NCBI GenBank assembly: GCA_036362985.1
Contig: JAYGXS010000003.1
Location: forward strand, 30,248,716 to 30,312,715
Reading direction: 5' to 3'
Length of the DNA: 64,000 nucleotides
DNA from: Ligula intestinalis
Lineage: Eukaryota > Platyhelminthes > Cestoda > Diphyllobothriidea > Diphyllobothriidae
The translations under genes were made by a program, and so were the position numbers. Positions 1 through 11,450 of this stretch are shown here, one piece after another. Each line of letters starts with the position of its first letter. Within the stretch, counting starts at the first letter, position 1. Under the pieces are notes generated by a model, which was not told the DNA's origin, searched no databases, and saw nothing but the letters and a program-made list of their open reading frames with translations.

Positions 1-104
1 AAATTAGGTGTAGCCCACACTTACAGTGCAGGCCCCCACAATTGATCAATCAGCCACCGCTGAGGCGAGTTTAAACAATCTCGCCGTAGACAACAAAAAC
101 ACGA

Positions 105-914
105 TTGGTTCGCCAGGTAAAGTACAGGCTGCCGTCAGCAAAGACACGAATGCAAAACACGAAAGCGTTGCACCAGGAAGTGACCGACGGCGTAGAGGGG
201 ACGCAGAAAGTCACCGATAGGGGCAAAAGTTTCGTAATACAAGGTCTACTGGAATCCACTGCCAGTACTGCTATTAAGCAGAAAGTGGGTGACAGTGTCG
301 CAGGCCCGAGCCCGAAGCCCAAAGTAGAAAACGAGGGCAGTACATCAACCATAGAGTCCAGTCACACACAAGATGGTCATAATAGCAGCACAAGAGCCAT
401 TAACAAGCAAGCAAGTGACAGTGTCGCACGCACGAAAAATGACACTAAGAGAGAAGCCAGCATCATAAAACAGGGATTACCGGAATCAACCGCAGCCACT
501 CCCATGGACCGGCATTCTGCAGATGTCCAGCTCTTCCATGCACTTATGAACAAAATGCTGGGACCCAATGTACCACTAGAGTGAGAAAAGGCCTTCCGCC
601 TTGGCAAACGGCCAGAGAGCCCAACTGGAACGGCACGTCCCAGACCTCTGAAAGTGGTCATGACAAGAAGCCAAGACGCCAAGTTCATTCTATCTAGGCG
701 TTTTAAAATAAAAGACTTTGACCCGGAAGTTTTTTTTCAACAGGAGTTCTCAGCTGCAGAACGGAACAAACGTCGTCAACTTTTTTCCAAAAAGAGGGAG
801 CGGGTCAGCAAGGGCAAACATAACTTGGTTATTTACAACAACCAAGTGATCCAACGTCCATGGTTCTCACCTTGGATAGGTCCGCTCCGGATAACCACAC
901 AGTCGGCTCAGTAG
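105..914 (+). pseudogene. LINE ORF1 remnant with one internal stop
   Basis: One frame runs from about 105 to 911 and is broken by a single TGA at 582-584. The part after the stop reads RLGKRPESPTGTARPRPLKV and then a basic, helix-like stretch with ERNKRRQLFSKKRERV. This RLGK...RPRPLKV...ER..RR..L arrangement resembles the C-terminal part of ORF1 proteins of CR1-like elements in flatworms (from memory, not searched). The upstream part is Ser/Thr/Lys-rich and shows no domain I recognise. Its last 30 or so residues are repeated downstream by a 148-bp duplication. It is not expected to be functional. The start codon is arbitrary because the element is cut by the window edge. Confidence 0.6.
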
Positions 915-1085
915 GGGGAGGATTGAGCCCAATCGAAAAAACATACAGAGGCAGAACAAAGGGGAAAAAAATTTGGTTATTTACAACAACCAAGTGATCC
1001 AGCGTCCACTGTTCTCCTCCAGGAAAGATCCTCCCCGGATGACCGCCCAGTCGATCCGGTAAGGGGCGGGAGAGCCTGACTGTAA
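825..1085 (+). repeat. 148-bp tandem duplication inside the LINE ORF1 end
   Basis: The segment starting TTGGTTATTTACAACAACCA at 825 recurs at 973 with the same downstream landmarks (CCAAGTGATCCA.CGTCCA, then GGTTCTC or TGTTCTC). The two copies are diverged, so the duplication is old. It separates the ORF1 remnant from the ORF2 remnant. Confidence 0.8.
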
Positions 1086-1117
1086 CCAATTCTCGAGCAA
1101 ACGGAAAGTTAACTTTT

Positions 1118-3888
1118 ATGTACGTAAATGCACAGAGTATGCTTTCAAAGCTAGACGAGCTGAAGATTCATGCCTTTGAATTATCACCAGATATAGTTTC
1201 AATAACGGAAACTTGGCTGTCTGAACAGGTAGCCGACGGCGAGGTATCCATGCCTGGCTATCAACTGTTCAGAAAAGACAGAGAAGGTCGTCAAGGCGGT
1301 GGCGTAGCAACATACGTGAAAAATGGACTCACAGTTTTATACAAAACGGATAAACTGGCGTGTACTTCCGAGGCCATTTGGCTGTCCATTAAAGTACCAG
1401 GTGCACCAAACCTCGATGTACTGATACTCTACCGACAACCGAGAAGAGAACCCGTAGTGGATGCCTCCTTGCTAGGGGAGCTGGAAAAATTACTGCACGA
1501 TCGGACATCCTGATTGTGGGGGACTTTAACGCGCCTCACATCGACTGGGGTACGGCCTGCGCACATAGCTCCGATCTAACCTTCGACAGCTGCCTTCTGA
1601 GCATGACTCTAAAGTTATTTCTCACGCAACACGTCACTTTTCCGACAAGGATGCGCGATGGCCAACAGTCCAACTGTCTGGACCTCGTTCTCACAAAATC
1701 GCAGGACAGCATCGACGAAGTGTCATGTCTCCCACCACTAGGTAAAAGTAACCATGTTGTACTGCTGTGGGAGTACTCGTTATTCTCAATACCGGAGAGA
1801 CCCTCAACAGCCAGGTTAAATATTTGGCGAGGCGATTTCGATCGACTGAAGACCGAACTCACGCGCACCGAGTGGGAACCTCTATGTTCTGGAAACATAA
1901 CTGCGGACTAGGAAGCGTTCCGGAACACACTGCAAAGACTCATCGACAACCACTGTCCAATTTCGCGAAAAAAGATGAACACTAGACCGCGATGGCTTAC
2001 GCAGGCCTTAAAAATAGAAGTGAACAAAAAGCGGAAGCTGTGGAAAAAAATGCTAGCAGACAGGACACCTGCATCTGTCAGTGCCTACAAAACTCAGAGA
2101 AACCGGGTCAAGAGTCTTATTCTCAAAACAAGACGGGCTTTCGAAGCAGACTTTCTAAACTGGGCCACAGTGAACCCCAAACTGTTTTACAGTTACCTCA
2201 GGCAGAGTACCAAAAACAAGGATCCGATACCCCTGCTGAGGACCGCTGAGGGAAGAGCCTTGATAGATAATGAAGCAAAGGCTGATCATCTTTCGAAATT
2301 TTTCCGGTCAGTCTTCACAAAGGAATCGGCATACGATCACCCCACCGATGACACCGAAGCGGATACAATAGTTGAGACTGTCCAATTCCCCGAGGCTGTT
2401 GTTCTTAAGGAACTCTTAAGGTTAAAAGAATCTAAGTCACCAGGGCCCGATGACGTACCAGCCAAGATTTTGAAGGAGCTCGCCAATGAGTTGGCCAAAC
2501 CACTCTCTATGCTCTTCCAAACCTCCTTTGAGACCGGATGCCTACCATTCGATTGGAAATCCGCGAGGATTACGCTGCTATACAAGGGGGACGCCGGGCC
2601 TCAGCGAATAACTACCGTTCAGTCAGCCTTACTGCAATCTGTTTCAAAATCATGGAAAAATTATCAAGCAACAACTTATGCAGTTCCTTGAACATAACCA
2701 TCTGCTATCGGATGCTCAGCAGGTTTTTCGTAGAGGTAGGTCCTGCGTAATAAACTTGCTCTGCTTTTTAGAACGGTGGAATGAGGCAGTCGATAGTGGA
2801 AACTCAGTGCACGCTGTCTATATTGACTTCAAAACGGCTTTCGATAGCGTGCCGCACCACCGCCTCCTTTATAAACTCAGCCGCATAGGAATAAGGGGTA
2901 GGCTCCTTGCGTGCATGAAAAGCTTCCTAATCGGTCGCTCGCAAACTGTCCAGATCAGTGACAAACAGTCAGCCAAGGCTGAGGTTGAGAGTGGTGTTCC
3001 CCAAGGCTCCGTTCAACTACTGTGTCCGCGAACTGGATTGCGGTATCGCCATGTTCGCCGATGATATAAAACTTTGGAGCGTAATTTGAACTGCGGCTGA
3101 CGAAGTGCACTTACAGAAAAGTTTGAATAGTCTTCAAAAATGGTCGGCGGACTAGCTCTAACCGTTCAATGAGAGCAAGTGCACCACCATTCGAGTCGGC
3201 AAATCCGGTTCTTCAAACGGCACGGCTTACCGACTGAATGACATGCCATTGAAGGCAGTGAACGCCCAGAAACACTTTGGAGTCTGGATCACGCCCTCGC
3301 TTAAACGCTCCCTGCATTGCACAAAGGTAGCCAAGTCTGCGATATCGATCCTATGCCTCGTCAGACGAGCTTTTTCTACCTTCAATGAAGAGTGCTTCAC
3401 AAAAGTTTTCGGAACCTTCGTCCGTCCGCACCTAGAATCCGCTATCCATGCTTGGAGACCCTGTGCCACGAAGGACATCAACATCCTGGAAAAGGTACAA
3501 TGGCGAGCAACCAAAATTGTTATGGGAAAGGGCTCGCAGCCTTATGAAGCACGGCTGTCGAATCTCAACCTCTTCTCATTGCGCTACAGGCAGCTTCAGG
3601 GGGACCTGATACTAGCATTCCGCGTACTACGTCTTCAAGACTGCTGTCTTATATCAGGGGATTTTTTCGAATTAGCAACGACCACGAATCTGAGGGGTCA
3701 TCCTCTCAAATTAAAGGTGATAGAGGCCAGGCTCGACGCTCGGAAACACTTCTTCTCAAAAAAGGTTGGGCGGAGCGTGGAATGCGTTTCCTCAGGACGT
3801 CGTTATGTCGGAATCGCTTGAGGGTTTTAAGCGAAAACGGGATCGATATCGCAGTGCGCGATGGATCGGAACTGACCATCTACAATAA
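1118..3888 (+). pseudogene. LINE ORF2 remnant: endonuclease plus reverse transcriptase, multiply frameshifted
   Basis: Endonuclease landmarks appear in order: YVNAQSM near 1118, SITETWLS near 1200, GGGVATYVKNG near 1300, GDFNAPHIDWG at 1519-1551 and SNHVVLL near 1750. The reverse transcriptase follows: SPGPDDVP near 2440, the catalytic YIDFKTAFDSVPHHRL near 2820, GVPQGS near 2995, and the FADDIKLW active-site motif at about 3054-3077. The C-terminal CR1-type region ends with AWNAFPQDVV and a basic tail, stopping at 3886-3888. Damage seen: frame change at about 1490-1510, TAG at 1909-1911, frame changes at about 2600 and 2670, a small deletion with frame change between GVPQGS and FADD (about 3010-3045), stops near 3090 and 3150, and a frame change at about 3760. 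The family call is firm from these motifs. The element is dead. Confidence 0.9.
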
Positions 3889-3890
3889 TA

Positions 3891-4670
3891 ATGCTACTTT
3901 CCATTTTTTCAGTAGTAGTTTTTATATCCATTTACGTTTGCTATTTATAACGCCCTCCCACGCATAGCCTTATGCGAAGGTCTCCGCGGTGATTACCCCG
4001 CTAGCGATCTTATCAGCCAGACCTTACGGCCTAAACATTCACCCTTGGTTCGACCAAAAGTGGACTGTCGACGATCTGGACGGATGCCTCTATTTTTCCA
4101 TTGCCGTTGGTGAACTCTGCAATAAGCAAGGAAGAATCAGGACGCGGCTTCCACACGGCGATGATCCTGGGAACCGAGTTAGAACCCCCTTTTTTTCTCC
4201 TAAATCCCACGCATTACCCCCACAAGAGCGACATTTTTTTCTCCTAAAAATCCCGGAGGAGTTTTTTCACTGCTTGCTCCTATTTTCATCCTGTGACACA
4301 GGTCAACTGGCCTCGCCAACAGTCTGAGAAACAAATTTTCTACTTCCACTGCACATATGTACAAATAGGGCACTCAAAGGAATTTTTCCTACATATCCCT
4401 CAATATACTGATATTGATACTGACCATCTGACGCCGGCGTCGGCCACGAAGGTGATAGTGCCTGCATTAGTGTCTTCTCACAGAACAGCAGTGGATTCGC
4501 TAGCCGTAAATCCGTTGGCGTAAGATCTTGGAGAAACCTACAAAGGCTTCATTGATGTTCGCCGACGATGAATTGCCGAAAACATATGTTTGACAAGCAG
4601 ACTTTTCAAGTTAAACGCGAAAATATATTTGCAGACTTAATTGTTTTGTTTTTTGGGGTTTTTTTTGCAG
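3891..4670. other. No gene seen
   Basis: Sequence between the LINE and the carrier exon. I see no conserved reading frame. Its last 60 bases become T-rich and end in a polypyrimidine tract plus GCAG, the splice acceptor of the next exon. Confidence 0.6.
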
Positions 4671-4829
4671 AACGTCGTAAAGTGCCGGAAGGCGGTGCTG
4701 GCAGGACACCAAATAAATTGCGTCCACTGGAGAACCTCTTTTGTGGTGCAACTGCCGGTATCCTTGGACAAACCTGTTCCTATCCCCTGGACATTGTTCG
4801 ACGGCGCATGCAAACAGCCGCCGTCACCG
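4671..4829 (+). CDS. SLC25A42: Mitochondrial carrier (SLC25A42-like), penultimate coding exon
   Basis: The exon lies between a TTTTTTGCAG acceptor (4661-4670) and a GTACGT donor (4830). It starts with two bases of a split codon and ends with one, so it is phase 1 at both ends. It encodes about 53 residues. A short charged loop ([15 protein letters not shown]) leads into [20 protein letters not shown] followed by [12 protein letters not shown]. The PLDIVRR sequence is the mitochondrial carrier signature Px[DE]xx[KR] of the third repeat, in transmembrane helix 5. The [18 protein letters not shown] wording is typical of SLC25A42, the inner-membrane CoA/adenosine-nucleotide exchanger. SLC25A16/Leu5-type carriers are the main alternative. 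Its 3' phase matches the exon at 14510 exactly. Earlier exons, with the first two repeats, were not found and should lie before base 1 or in the unread first 4 kb. Confidence 0.85.
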
Positions 4830-4898
4830 GTACGTCCTTCTCAGTCATTAATCTTCCGTGAAGCCACTCTGTTCTTGTGTGTGCTTCCAAAAAGTTGT

Positions 4899-5015
4899 CC
4901 TGTTGGATCAGATCCTAGCTGGGATCAAGCCTGTGTGGGGGGGGGCATTCGTCAGGAAAGACCTGTTGGATCATATTTTAGCTGGGATCACGCCTGTGGG
5001 GGTGCATTTGCCGGA
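4899..5015 (+). repeat. Two-copy tandem repeat, 63-bp period
   Basis: CCTGTTGGATCAGATCCTAG at 4899 is repeated as CCTGTTGGATCATATTTTAG at 4962. Each copy is followed by CTGGGATCA.GCCTGTG and a G-rich stretch. It lies in the first part of the carrier intron and shows no coding sign. Confidence 0.75.
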
Positions 5016-5159
5016 GGAAGCCCGGTCTCATCTGCTGACCTAGCGCAACTTCACTCTTGAATGATGGCAGTGAAAGAGTGAGGTCGACCCTTTCGTGTTT
5101 TTTTCCCTGTAACAATAAGAGGATACCCGGTCTCACCTTCAAATTTTATTTGGCCAAAA

Positions 5160-5665
5160 TTCTTGCGAGATGTGGAAATCATGTGAGGTGCGAGTTACTT
5201 GAGTCATGGTTCACGGGCCTCAGTTCATAAACAAGTGCAGCGACCTGTCCAACCCATATTCGGTGCCGAGAGTCAGTTTCATCAAAAAATGTTGGCCTCT
5301 CCCAGAGCGCACTGGTGAGGGCGTCTTCTAACGCCATCGTTAGAGAGTCAGATGGCCGAGCAGTCTTCACGCCCAAATCCAGCACAAGGGATGAAAGTTT
5401 AGCAGATCACGACCTATATGCTGGCCATCAAACAATTAGCGCACAAGCGAGCAAGTTTTCTCTATAGGCACAGCCGTTAATTGTCATAGATGTGCAGTGA
5501 CGTAACGGCTGAATATCCTATAAATGTTGTAACTCCCTGTATAGGAATTACCTGTTTTTGCTATTGTCTCTGCTATTCGATCCACGACGGAATCCTAGTC
5601 GTACGGCAAATCAAGTTCTTGTTCCAGTGACCACATCAGCTTTTTCTCGATTACTTTCTGGTACT
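5160..5665 (+). mobile_element. Penelope-like element 3' fragment
   Basis: Shares the post-GIY-YIG tail of the Penelope copies at 58280-58550 and, inverted, 12370-12660: TTACTTGAGTCATGGTTCAC, then CCCATATTCGGTGC, then GATGGCCGAGCA. It ends with the family's terminal sequence in inverted sense: CTCTG...CGACGG...CAAGTTCTTGTTCCAGTGACC, at about 5560-5640. Reading frames are broken. It begins without a GIY-YIG domain, so it is 5'-truncated, as is common in this class. Confidence 0.7.
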
Positions 5666-6357
5666 CGCATCTCCGCTTGTATTGCCAACAAATCTGATGT
5701 GCTCTTGAATTCACGCCGCATCTTAAACGTTGTAGCTGTAAGGGTTTACGATTAACGTGATAAATCAATTCTGGCGATAGAAATGCATGGTGCTCATCTT
5801 CCGTACCTTAACAAAGATACTGTGGCAAATGTTTTGGACATAGAAATTGCAACGGGTGACTCTGCTTTACATTCACATTGACCCAGTGTTGGCACTACAA
5901 GACATTGACTTCAAAACTACAAAAACCCTGTACAACAACCCGTTTCATTTACAGATCATCGCCGTCGCTTCAGCAAAACGTGAGCTGTCATATGTAAAAT
6001 TTTCCGATAAGCAGGGTGCTGTGTCCACCGTTCGAGTAGACGTAGAACTCAGCTAGGACAACTCTGGTTTTTGGTACCGTTTCATCTGGCGACCAGTTGG
6101 TCTCCTTCCAGAACTCATAATCGCGATTGTTTTTTGACCTCTTTCGACTACACTTTTGCTCGTTACTCGAGATAGTGGATGTCTTCAAGGCAGACCTAGC
6201 ATACTAATGAGTGTGGACTGAGAGTTGCACTTGACCTTAGCCAAGCACAGTGGCACGCATTGCCCTAGCAATGTCAACAAGACGACTTTATCTAACTCCA
6301 TCGTTACTCCCTTCCGTAGCTTTGTTCTTGCGCTTGTTCTCCGCTTTCGTCCTTTAC

Positions 6358-6442
6358 GCTGGGTTATAGTTGGGTATGGCTGGCTGATGACGGCTAATAA
6401 GCCAGAAATGGCCATTCCGGTCTCCCTTGTCTTTGTCGCTTC
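6358..6442 (+). mobile_element. tRNA-headed SINE, body fragment
   Basis: Contains the family body: GGGTATGGCTGGCTGATGAC, GGCTAATAAGCCAGAAATGG and CCATTCCGGTCTCCCTTGTC. The head and tail are missing. Confidence 0.7.
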
Positions 6443-6469
6443 CTCTTGAGTGCGTTGCAATTTTTCAAC

Positions 6470-6620
6470 CAACTATTTGAACACATAGGACAGTTCAACC
6501 GTCGTTTCCGATGACATTCATCGTGTGCTCCACAGGGTAATGGGAGCACTGGGGGAGGGGGGTAACTGGTGTATGATTTCGTTTGTAGTGATAGTAGACC
6601 CTGCCTTCCCACCTAAGCCC
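6470..6620 (+). repeat. Partial copy of unclassified repeat E
   Basis: Begins ACAGTTCAACCGTCG and continues ...GATGACATTCATCGTGTGCTCC. This matches the starts of the two copies at 23285 and 23645, which read ACAGTTTGACCGTCG and ACAGTTCGACCGTCG. No coding potential is evident. Confidence 0.5.
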
Positions 6621-7079
6621 GATGCAGTAGAGGGCGCAGATGGCCCTCTCGGCGTGAATCCGCACCTAGGCGTGCCGCTACACCTCGTTAAACTATGAGT
6701 GCGCATCCCCCAATAAGGTCGGCCGTGTCCTCGTCTCGGTTCGATGCATTCATGGTGTGGCCCGAGCACAGCTGAACACATGAGGCATGTAATGGTGGAT
6801 TGATTTCCATCAAAACGGACTGAAAAGTGTCCCGCCATCCCCTTCGTGGCGTTAATTTGTCTGTGCTTGGCTGCCGTTCTCCTCGAAACAATCCAGAGAT
6901 TAAGGAAAGTAGAGTATCAGCTACACGTGCTGCTTCACTCTCCTTAAATCGTCTCTAAACAGGCTTCTCGTGGGCCTGCTACAGTGACGGCATTGGAGAA
7001 GCAGACAATTCCTAGTTTGACAGCCTCGTGACTCGCCTGCTTCATTTTATGCGAACCAGGTCGTGTCTGGAACGTGTGG

Positions 7080-7165
7080 ACGTTTTTCCAGCCACTGCGC
7101 TCCAGCTTGCATCCGGTCTTCTTGATTCTGTCTTGCCCTCGAGGCCTAGGAGGGTGAGGAAGGAG
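7080..7165 (+). repeat. 3' half of unclassified repeat R1
   Basis: Carries CGGTCTTCTTGATTCTGTCT followed by an AGG-rich GTGAGG segment, the 3' landmark of repeat R1 (full copies at 8478-8905 and 20983-21425). Confidence 0.45.
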
Positions 7166-7529
7166 GGATTGCGACGGATGCTGGGCACGCCCACTCTCAG
7201 TGCATGCTGATTTGCGCGTCAGTTTCCAGTTCCTGCATCCACCATGAATATGGAGCACAGAGTGGACGTAACCGTTCGCCAACTGCCCCATCAGAATCTC
7301 TAAGGGATCGGAAAGTGTACACAGAGTAACCGCCCCGTGAGTAGACTTGAATGCTTGAAAGTTGACTCTGAGTTGGTGTTTTGCAGGGGAAGATACCCCT
7401 TTCGTTTTCGTTTTTTCAATGTTTCAGATGATTTGTGGGGGGGGGGGTGGGCGTACGAGCATCACCATATGCAAGCTTTTTAGCAAAAATACTCTGATCG
7501 AAGCAATTATTATCGATTCCTCGGGGCGA

Positions 7530-7660
7530 GAGAGTGCCGCGCCCACGCAGGCACGCGTGCCAGCCGCGCACTGTCTTCTTGACTCTCCTCTGGCACCGGG
7601 TGAGTGAGCAAGTGAGTGAGGAGAGGGTGTGGTAGATGCTGCGCAAGTATACCACCACTT
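7530..7660 (+). repeat. 3' half of unclassified repeat R1
   Basis: Contains TGTCTTCTTGACTCTCCTCT, then GGCACCGGGTGAGTGAG, then GGTGTGGTAGATGC.GC. The same order occurs at 21535-21690 and 25645-25800. A G-run of about 11 (7437-7447) lies just upstream. Confidence 0.55.
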
Positions 7661-8477
7661 CGCGTGCGCACATACACACACAAACGCACAAAGTGTGTAC
7701 ACACGTAGAGCTGGCAGAAGGGCGACAACGAGGAGACGGTTGCGGAGGCAGTGCCAGCATCATTCCGACATGTGGACTGCTGGTGCCTAGACTGCTCTGC
7801 CTAGATGAGTGCTGTTTGCGGCTGTACTCTTGACTTACTCAGTGCTGCCGTGGCTTAGTACCCCTCTGTGGTTGCTTGACACGTGGGTAGGAGCCGTAAG
7901 TTCGGACTGTCACGTTAGTTCACAGGGTGTGCTAGTCGAACCGCGCCGAGTCGGTGTGGAGCCTTACTACCTACTGCCGGGCAAGTTTCTAACCACCGGA
8001 CAGGCTCCAACATGTCACTGGTGTTTGAGAGCATAAAAAGGCGAGTACCGCGATGGCGTGGAACCTTCCCTCGTAGTGCACTTCAACACATTTTACGCGC
8101 TGACCGTCTTGACTCTCAGCTGAAGGAATGGCTCATCTTTCCTTTGGAACAAGGCTCAGACTACAGTGACTTACTACTATGGCTTTTGTGACTACCTGCT
8201 TCTGCGAGATCTGAAACACCGTCTGCTTGAAGTCCACTTCCTGTGAAGTTTGCGGTTTGGGTCGTGTTTGAGTGAGTGACAAGCGTAGACGAATTGTTTA
8301 CTTTTGCCAATATCTGCGCAAAGGCCTGCTTCCGGGATTTTAAACCTTTTTTCCCAGTCATTGGAACTGGATGAACGCGGAAATAAGTGAAATAAGTCTG
8401 CTTACCTGTAAACAAATTCAAGTGCAGGTTACCTCTACGTCTACGTAGTAAACAGTGGCGAACCTCTTCGGCTCTTC

Positions 8478-8905
8478 GCCCATCCCACCTCAAGCGACCG
8501 ATAAGCTAGGCGGTGGACTGTTGCTAGCGGTGGGAGAGATAGAGTGAGGTCGACCCCTAGCGTCTTTCCTTCCTCCCTATTAACAAGCAGATGCGCTTGA
8601 AGCTATCGCGGTGCCCCAAAAGCCGTGGTCTGGAGTGTTGCCAACTGATGGGATAAACTGAACACATCAGTCGGCCCTGTGTGTGTCTTGTTGTGTGGAG
8701 TGGCTAACCGTGGGCTGAGATTCAGGCCCAATAGCTCCTTCTCAATGTGGCCTTTAAGGCGTACGTGGCGATGTCTGCTGCTGGTACGCGGGTTGAGTGT
8801 TGATCTCGCCAGCCGCCTGCACCCTCCCCATCTGCGATCTTCTTGACTTTGGTCTTGGCATTGCCTCCGATATAAGAATGGTAAGAGAGTGGGGTACTTT
8901 CACTT
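8478..8905 (+). repeat. Repeat R1, long copy
   Basis: Aligns by eye end to end with 20983-21425. Shared landmarks in order: CCCATCCCACCTCA, AGCTAGGCGGTGG, GATGCGCTTGAAGCTAT, GTGTGTCTTG.TGTGTGGAG, TGTGGCCTTTA.GGCG, TTGGTACGCG or CTGGTACGCG, and GAGTGGGGTA. The first two-thirds also occurs inverted at 19880-20152. No open frame or terminal repeat was recognised, so its class is unknown. Confidence 0.75.
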
Positions 8906-9227
8906 TAATCCAGTGGAAGTCACCGCATTTGCCTTCAACTGGCTGAACCTCATGGTTAGCATAGTCGAAATCTATGGTCGAACTGTTGGTGAACCTTTTC
9001 GCTAGCCAACTACCTCGGCGACATAGAAGACAAAGTTGCTGAATTACAGTATCTTCGACCTGTGAATGGCTATCCACGCATACGCACACGAGATACGAGA
9101 CCAAGTTCAGCCGTTCCTAGAGTTTAGCGAACTTTTCCGCAAGCGAAGAATGTATCGAAAGCAGCCAGCCGCCTGTTCACTCCATTTGGAACTTGAGTTG
9201 CACATAGGCCAGAGGCATTTATCAGGC

Positions 9228-9425
9228 ACCTAGTCATGAAGCCAAAAGACCCTTTGTCATGGTGGAAAACGGCTGGAGTCGTTTACCAGATATAGTGCAG
9301 TTGTGGACAAAGCAGGTACTTCGGAGAAGACGAGAGATTACTCCGGCCGCAAATTGCCGAGCATACAGCAGCAGCGGTGAGAAGGAAAAACGCTAGCTCT
9401 CGAGTTGCAGCTCACTCGACGGGAA
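9228..9425 (+). pseudogene. Penelope-like element GIY-YIG nuclease remnant
   Basis: One frame reads KPKDPLSWWKTAGVVYQI, a stop, then CSCGQS..FGEDERLL and IAEHTAAAVRRKNASSRVAA. This matches the copies at 12682-12867 and 58040-58220 position by position. GVVY corresponds to the GIY half and the FGE position to the YIG half, here degraded. The stop falls right after GVVYQI. It is nonfunctional. A different Penelope lineage lies in the opposite orientation just downstream. Confidence 0.75.
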
Positions 9426-9639
9426 CCTCTCATATTTTCGAGTTTAGCGACTCCATACTCCTCGCTAAAAGCTCTCACGAATTGAGGCGAATGTTCGCAT
9501 CCCATGTGTGTGTTTATAGGTAGAAAAGAAGGCACGTCGATCACTGGAATCATAGTTTCATTCGTCTGAGCTTTCGAGTCCATCATCAGCGATGAAAGTT
9601 TCAACGAAAAACCAGGCAACAGCTGGAGGGGGTTAGGGG

Positions 9640-9925
9640 GCAATCAACCAACAGTGGCGTCTGTACAGAGGTGAGTGCAAAAAGCTCTGTATGCCGGCGC
9701 CAGATCGATAAATCGATTGACTGGCTTTTCATCTGAGGCCCAGGTTTCAATCAATTCTCCGCTTGTCTTACTGTCAGCGTGGGTGGCTGCAAAGTTAACC
9801 TCGTAAGCCGTATCGTAGGTGTCGGTAGCCACTTGTGATAATGTGTCACCCAGACTTACAGCCGGTTTATGCGCGATCCAAGCATGCGTCCAGTCTGTCC
9901 TGTGTAAGTTCAAAAACAGTTTAGG
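9640..9925 (-). pseudogene. C-terminal remnant of a second Penelope lineage
   Basis: On the minus strand YTGQTGR (a YIG-type motif) is followed after a frame change by LSQVATDTYDTAYEVNF, then GELIETWASDEKPVNRF, then IDLAPAYRA. The same order of landmarks is present on the plus strand at 58558-58870 (LSQIATHTLAEGHEFNF, ELLQAWRSDSNSISRH, VDLPPFYFA). This lineage differs clearly from the SGVVYRIWCSC lineage. The copy is frameshifted and 5'-truncated. Confidence 0.7.
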
Positions 9926-11289
9926 TATGGTTTGCAATCCACTACACCCGACTACTCACTGGGATTCAATCGGTCCTTGATTCTCACGACTCGACTGCGA
10001 ATGGTAGCCTTGGGATGCTCTAAGCTCTTGCGCAACCCTATTAAGTTGGTTTTGGTGGCATCCATCGCGTAGTGTAGCATGCAAAAACAACGCCCTTGCT
10101 AAGCACGAGACTACGAGGCAGTCAAGATTTGACATCCAGCGTGCTCCGTTCATCTGAGTACTTTCTGACAAAACTGCTAAAGAAGGATCTTGTGTTACTC
10201 TCTTCCACAGAACATAAAAGTATCTTGAAACATGCAGCATGCTTACGAATTTTGAATAAGGCCTACGCGAATGAAGGACAACAGCAAACCGGCGTTCTGC
10301 ATTTGGCACACTCATAAATACATATCGCTGCGGTGAGCACACATAACTTTTTCTGCATGTACATTTGACGGCTGCGGGCACCACTTGGTTGACTAGTGTA
10401 TACCTAGCCAGCTGAAGCCATCAGCTAAGTGCACTGCGTCGACTTTGCGAATGACGTGGATGAACTTCATAAGTAGAAGATGCGGTCGTTGGAGCAAGAA
10501 ATTTGTTGGCCTGACGTATCAGTTTCTGGCTTTGACCATAGAATAGAGTTATAAATGCACGGATTACGCAGTATTCATAGTCCGTAGCGGCCATGCACCC
10601 ACATACAATTAGCAGTCCCTATCCTCATCCCCTGGGCTCGTTATTGATATGATGGTTCCGAGTCATTAATCGTCGTGATTTGGTCACCCATGTTCGATGA
10701 CGGCTTGATAATTATGCGACCGTAAATTATCACCAGACTTGTTGGCCTTGCCTCCCGCCCCCCAGGTGTCGATTGCTGTTATCTGCTCGACGGTAGAAAC
10801 CATTTGCTCTTCAGGAGTCGTCTACTTATGCGTGAATTCGATTTCTGCACAAGTGTCTCGAAAATAATGTGTTGCCGATATGTGTTTCATTATGTGCCTC
10901 CGGTTAATACAGAGTAAGCGAGATGCGCCGTACTTCAACACGGCAGACGAATGATCCGGATGATCCTTCAAAACTGTCCTTCGAGGCTTCGCAAGTACCG
11001 TCAGCGGATGGACGCGAGTTCATGGGCTAGAAGGGCACAAAACTGTTTCAGCAGGAGGTGGCCAAACGAGGCTGTAAACACAAAGCGATGCCTGAGCAGG
11101 AGAATCACTCAAGTGAGGGGGGGGCGGCTGAACGACAATTTCGAAGGCAGAGGGTTTAATTGTTGTCTAATTATCACGTCAACATCGCACACAGAGGATG
11201 AACCTGCGGCGGTTAATGACTCAGATACGGACTGCCAAACTATAATCGCATCAATTATGACGCCAAGCTATGGTCCTGTGAGCGGCTAA

Positions 11290-11450
11290 TTGTAGCACGC
11301 AGTTGGGTGCGTAGCCACCACGGACTATAAATACTGTGCGACCCGCACTATTCTGCGGTAATCTCTGAGGATGTGCTCATGCCAGACCCCGAAACGTGGA
11401 ACCGATGAACTACTTACCTCAGCGTTCGCATCTTCTCCTTCTGAATGGTG
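11290..11450. mobile_element. Penelope-like terminal sequence, solo
   Basis: Reads ACTATAAATACTGTG, then CTCTGAGGATG, then CCCCGAAACGTGG and GCATCTTCTCCTTCT. This is the order seen at the right ends of the copies ending at 5665, 14382 and 28400. It is diverged and has no coding part. Confidence 0.5.

Larger units (their letters stand above)
1..3890 (+). mobile_element. CR1/Jockey-type non-LTR retrotransposon, 5'-truncated by the window, degenerate
   Basis: A LINE relic with the two-ORF layout of the CR1/Jockey group: an ORF1 remnant, then an ORF2 remnant carrying an apurinic-type endonuclease and a reverse transcriptase. No LTRs or integrase are seen. The reading frame changes at least five times and is crossed by stop codons, so this copy cannot encode its own machinery. 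The 5' end lies before base 1. The 3' end is placed just after the last in-frame stop (3886-3888), where a short TAA/TAATAA stretch occurs, but the true 3' terminus was not proven. It lies in sense orientation upstream of the SLC25A42-like exon at 4671, probably in an intron of that gene. Clade within CR1/Jockey is uncertain. Confidence 0.85.

Noticed and set aside
4641..5060. 139-codon frame overlapping the carrier exon
   Set aside because: Different register from the conserved carrier frame; its downstream half is the 63-bp tandem repeat.
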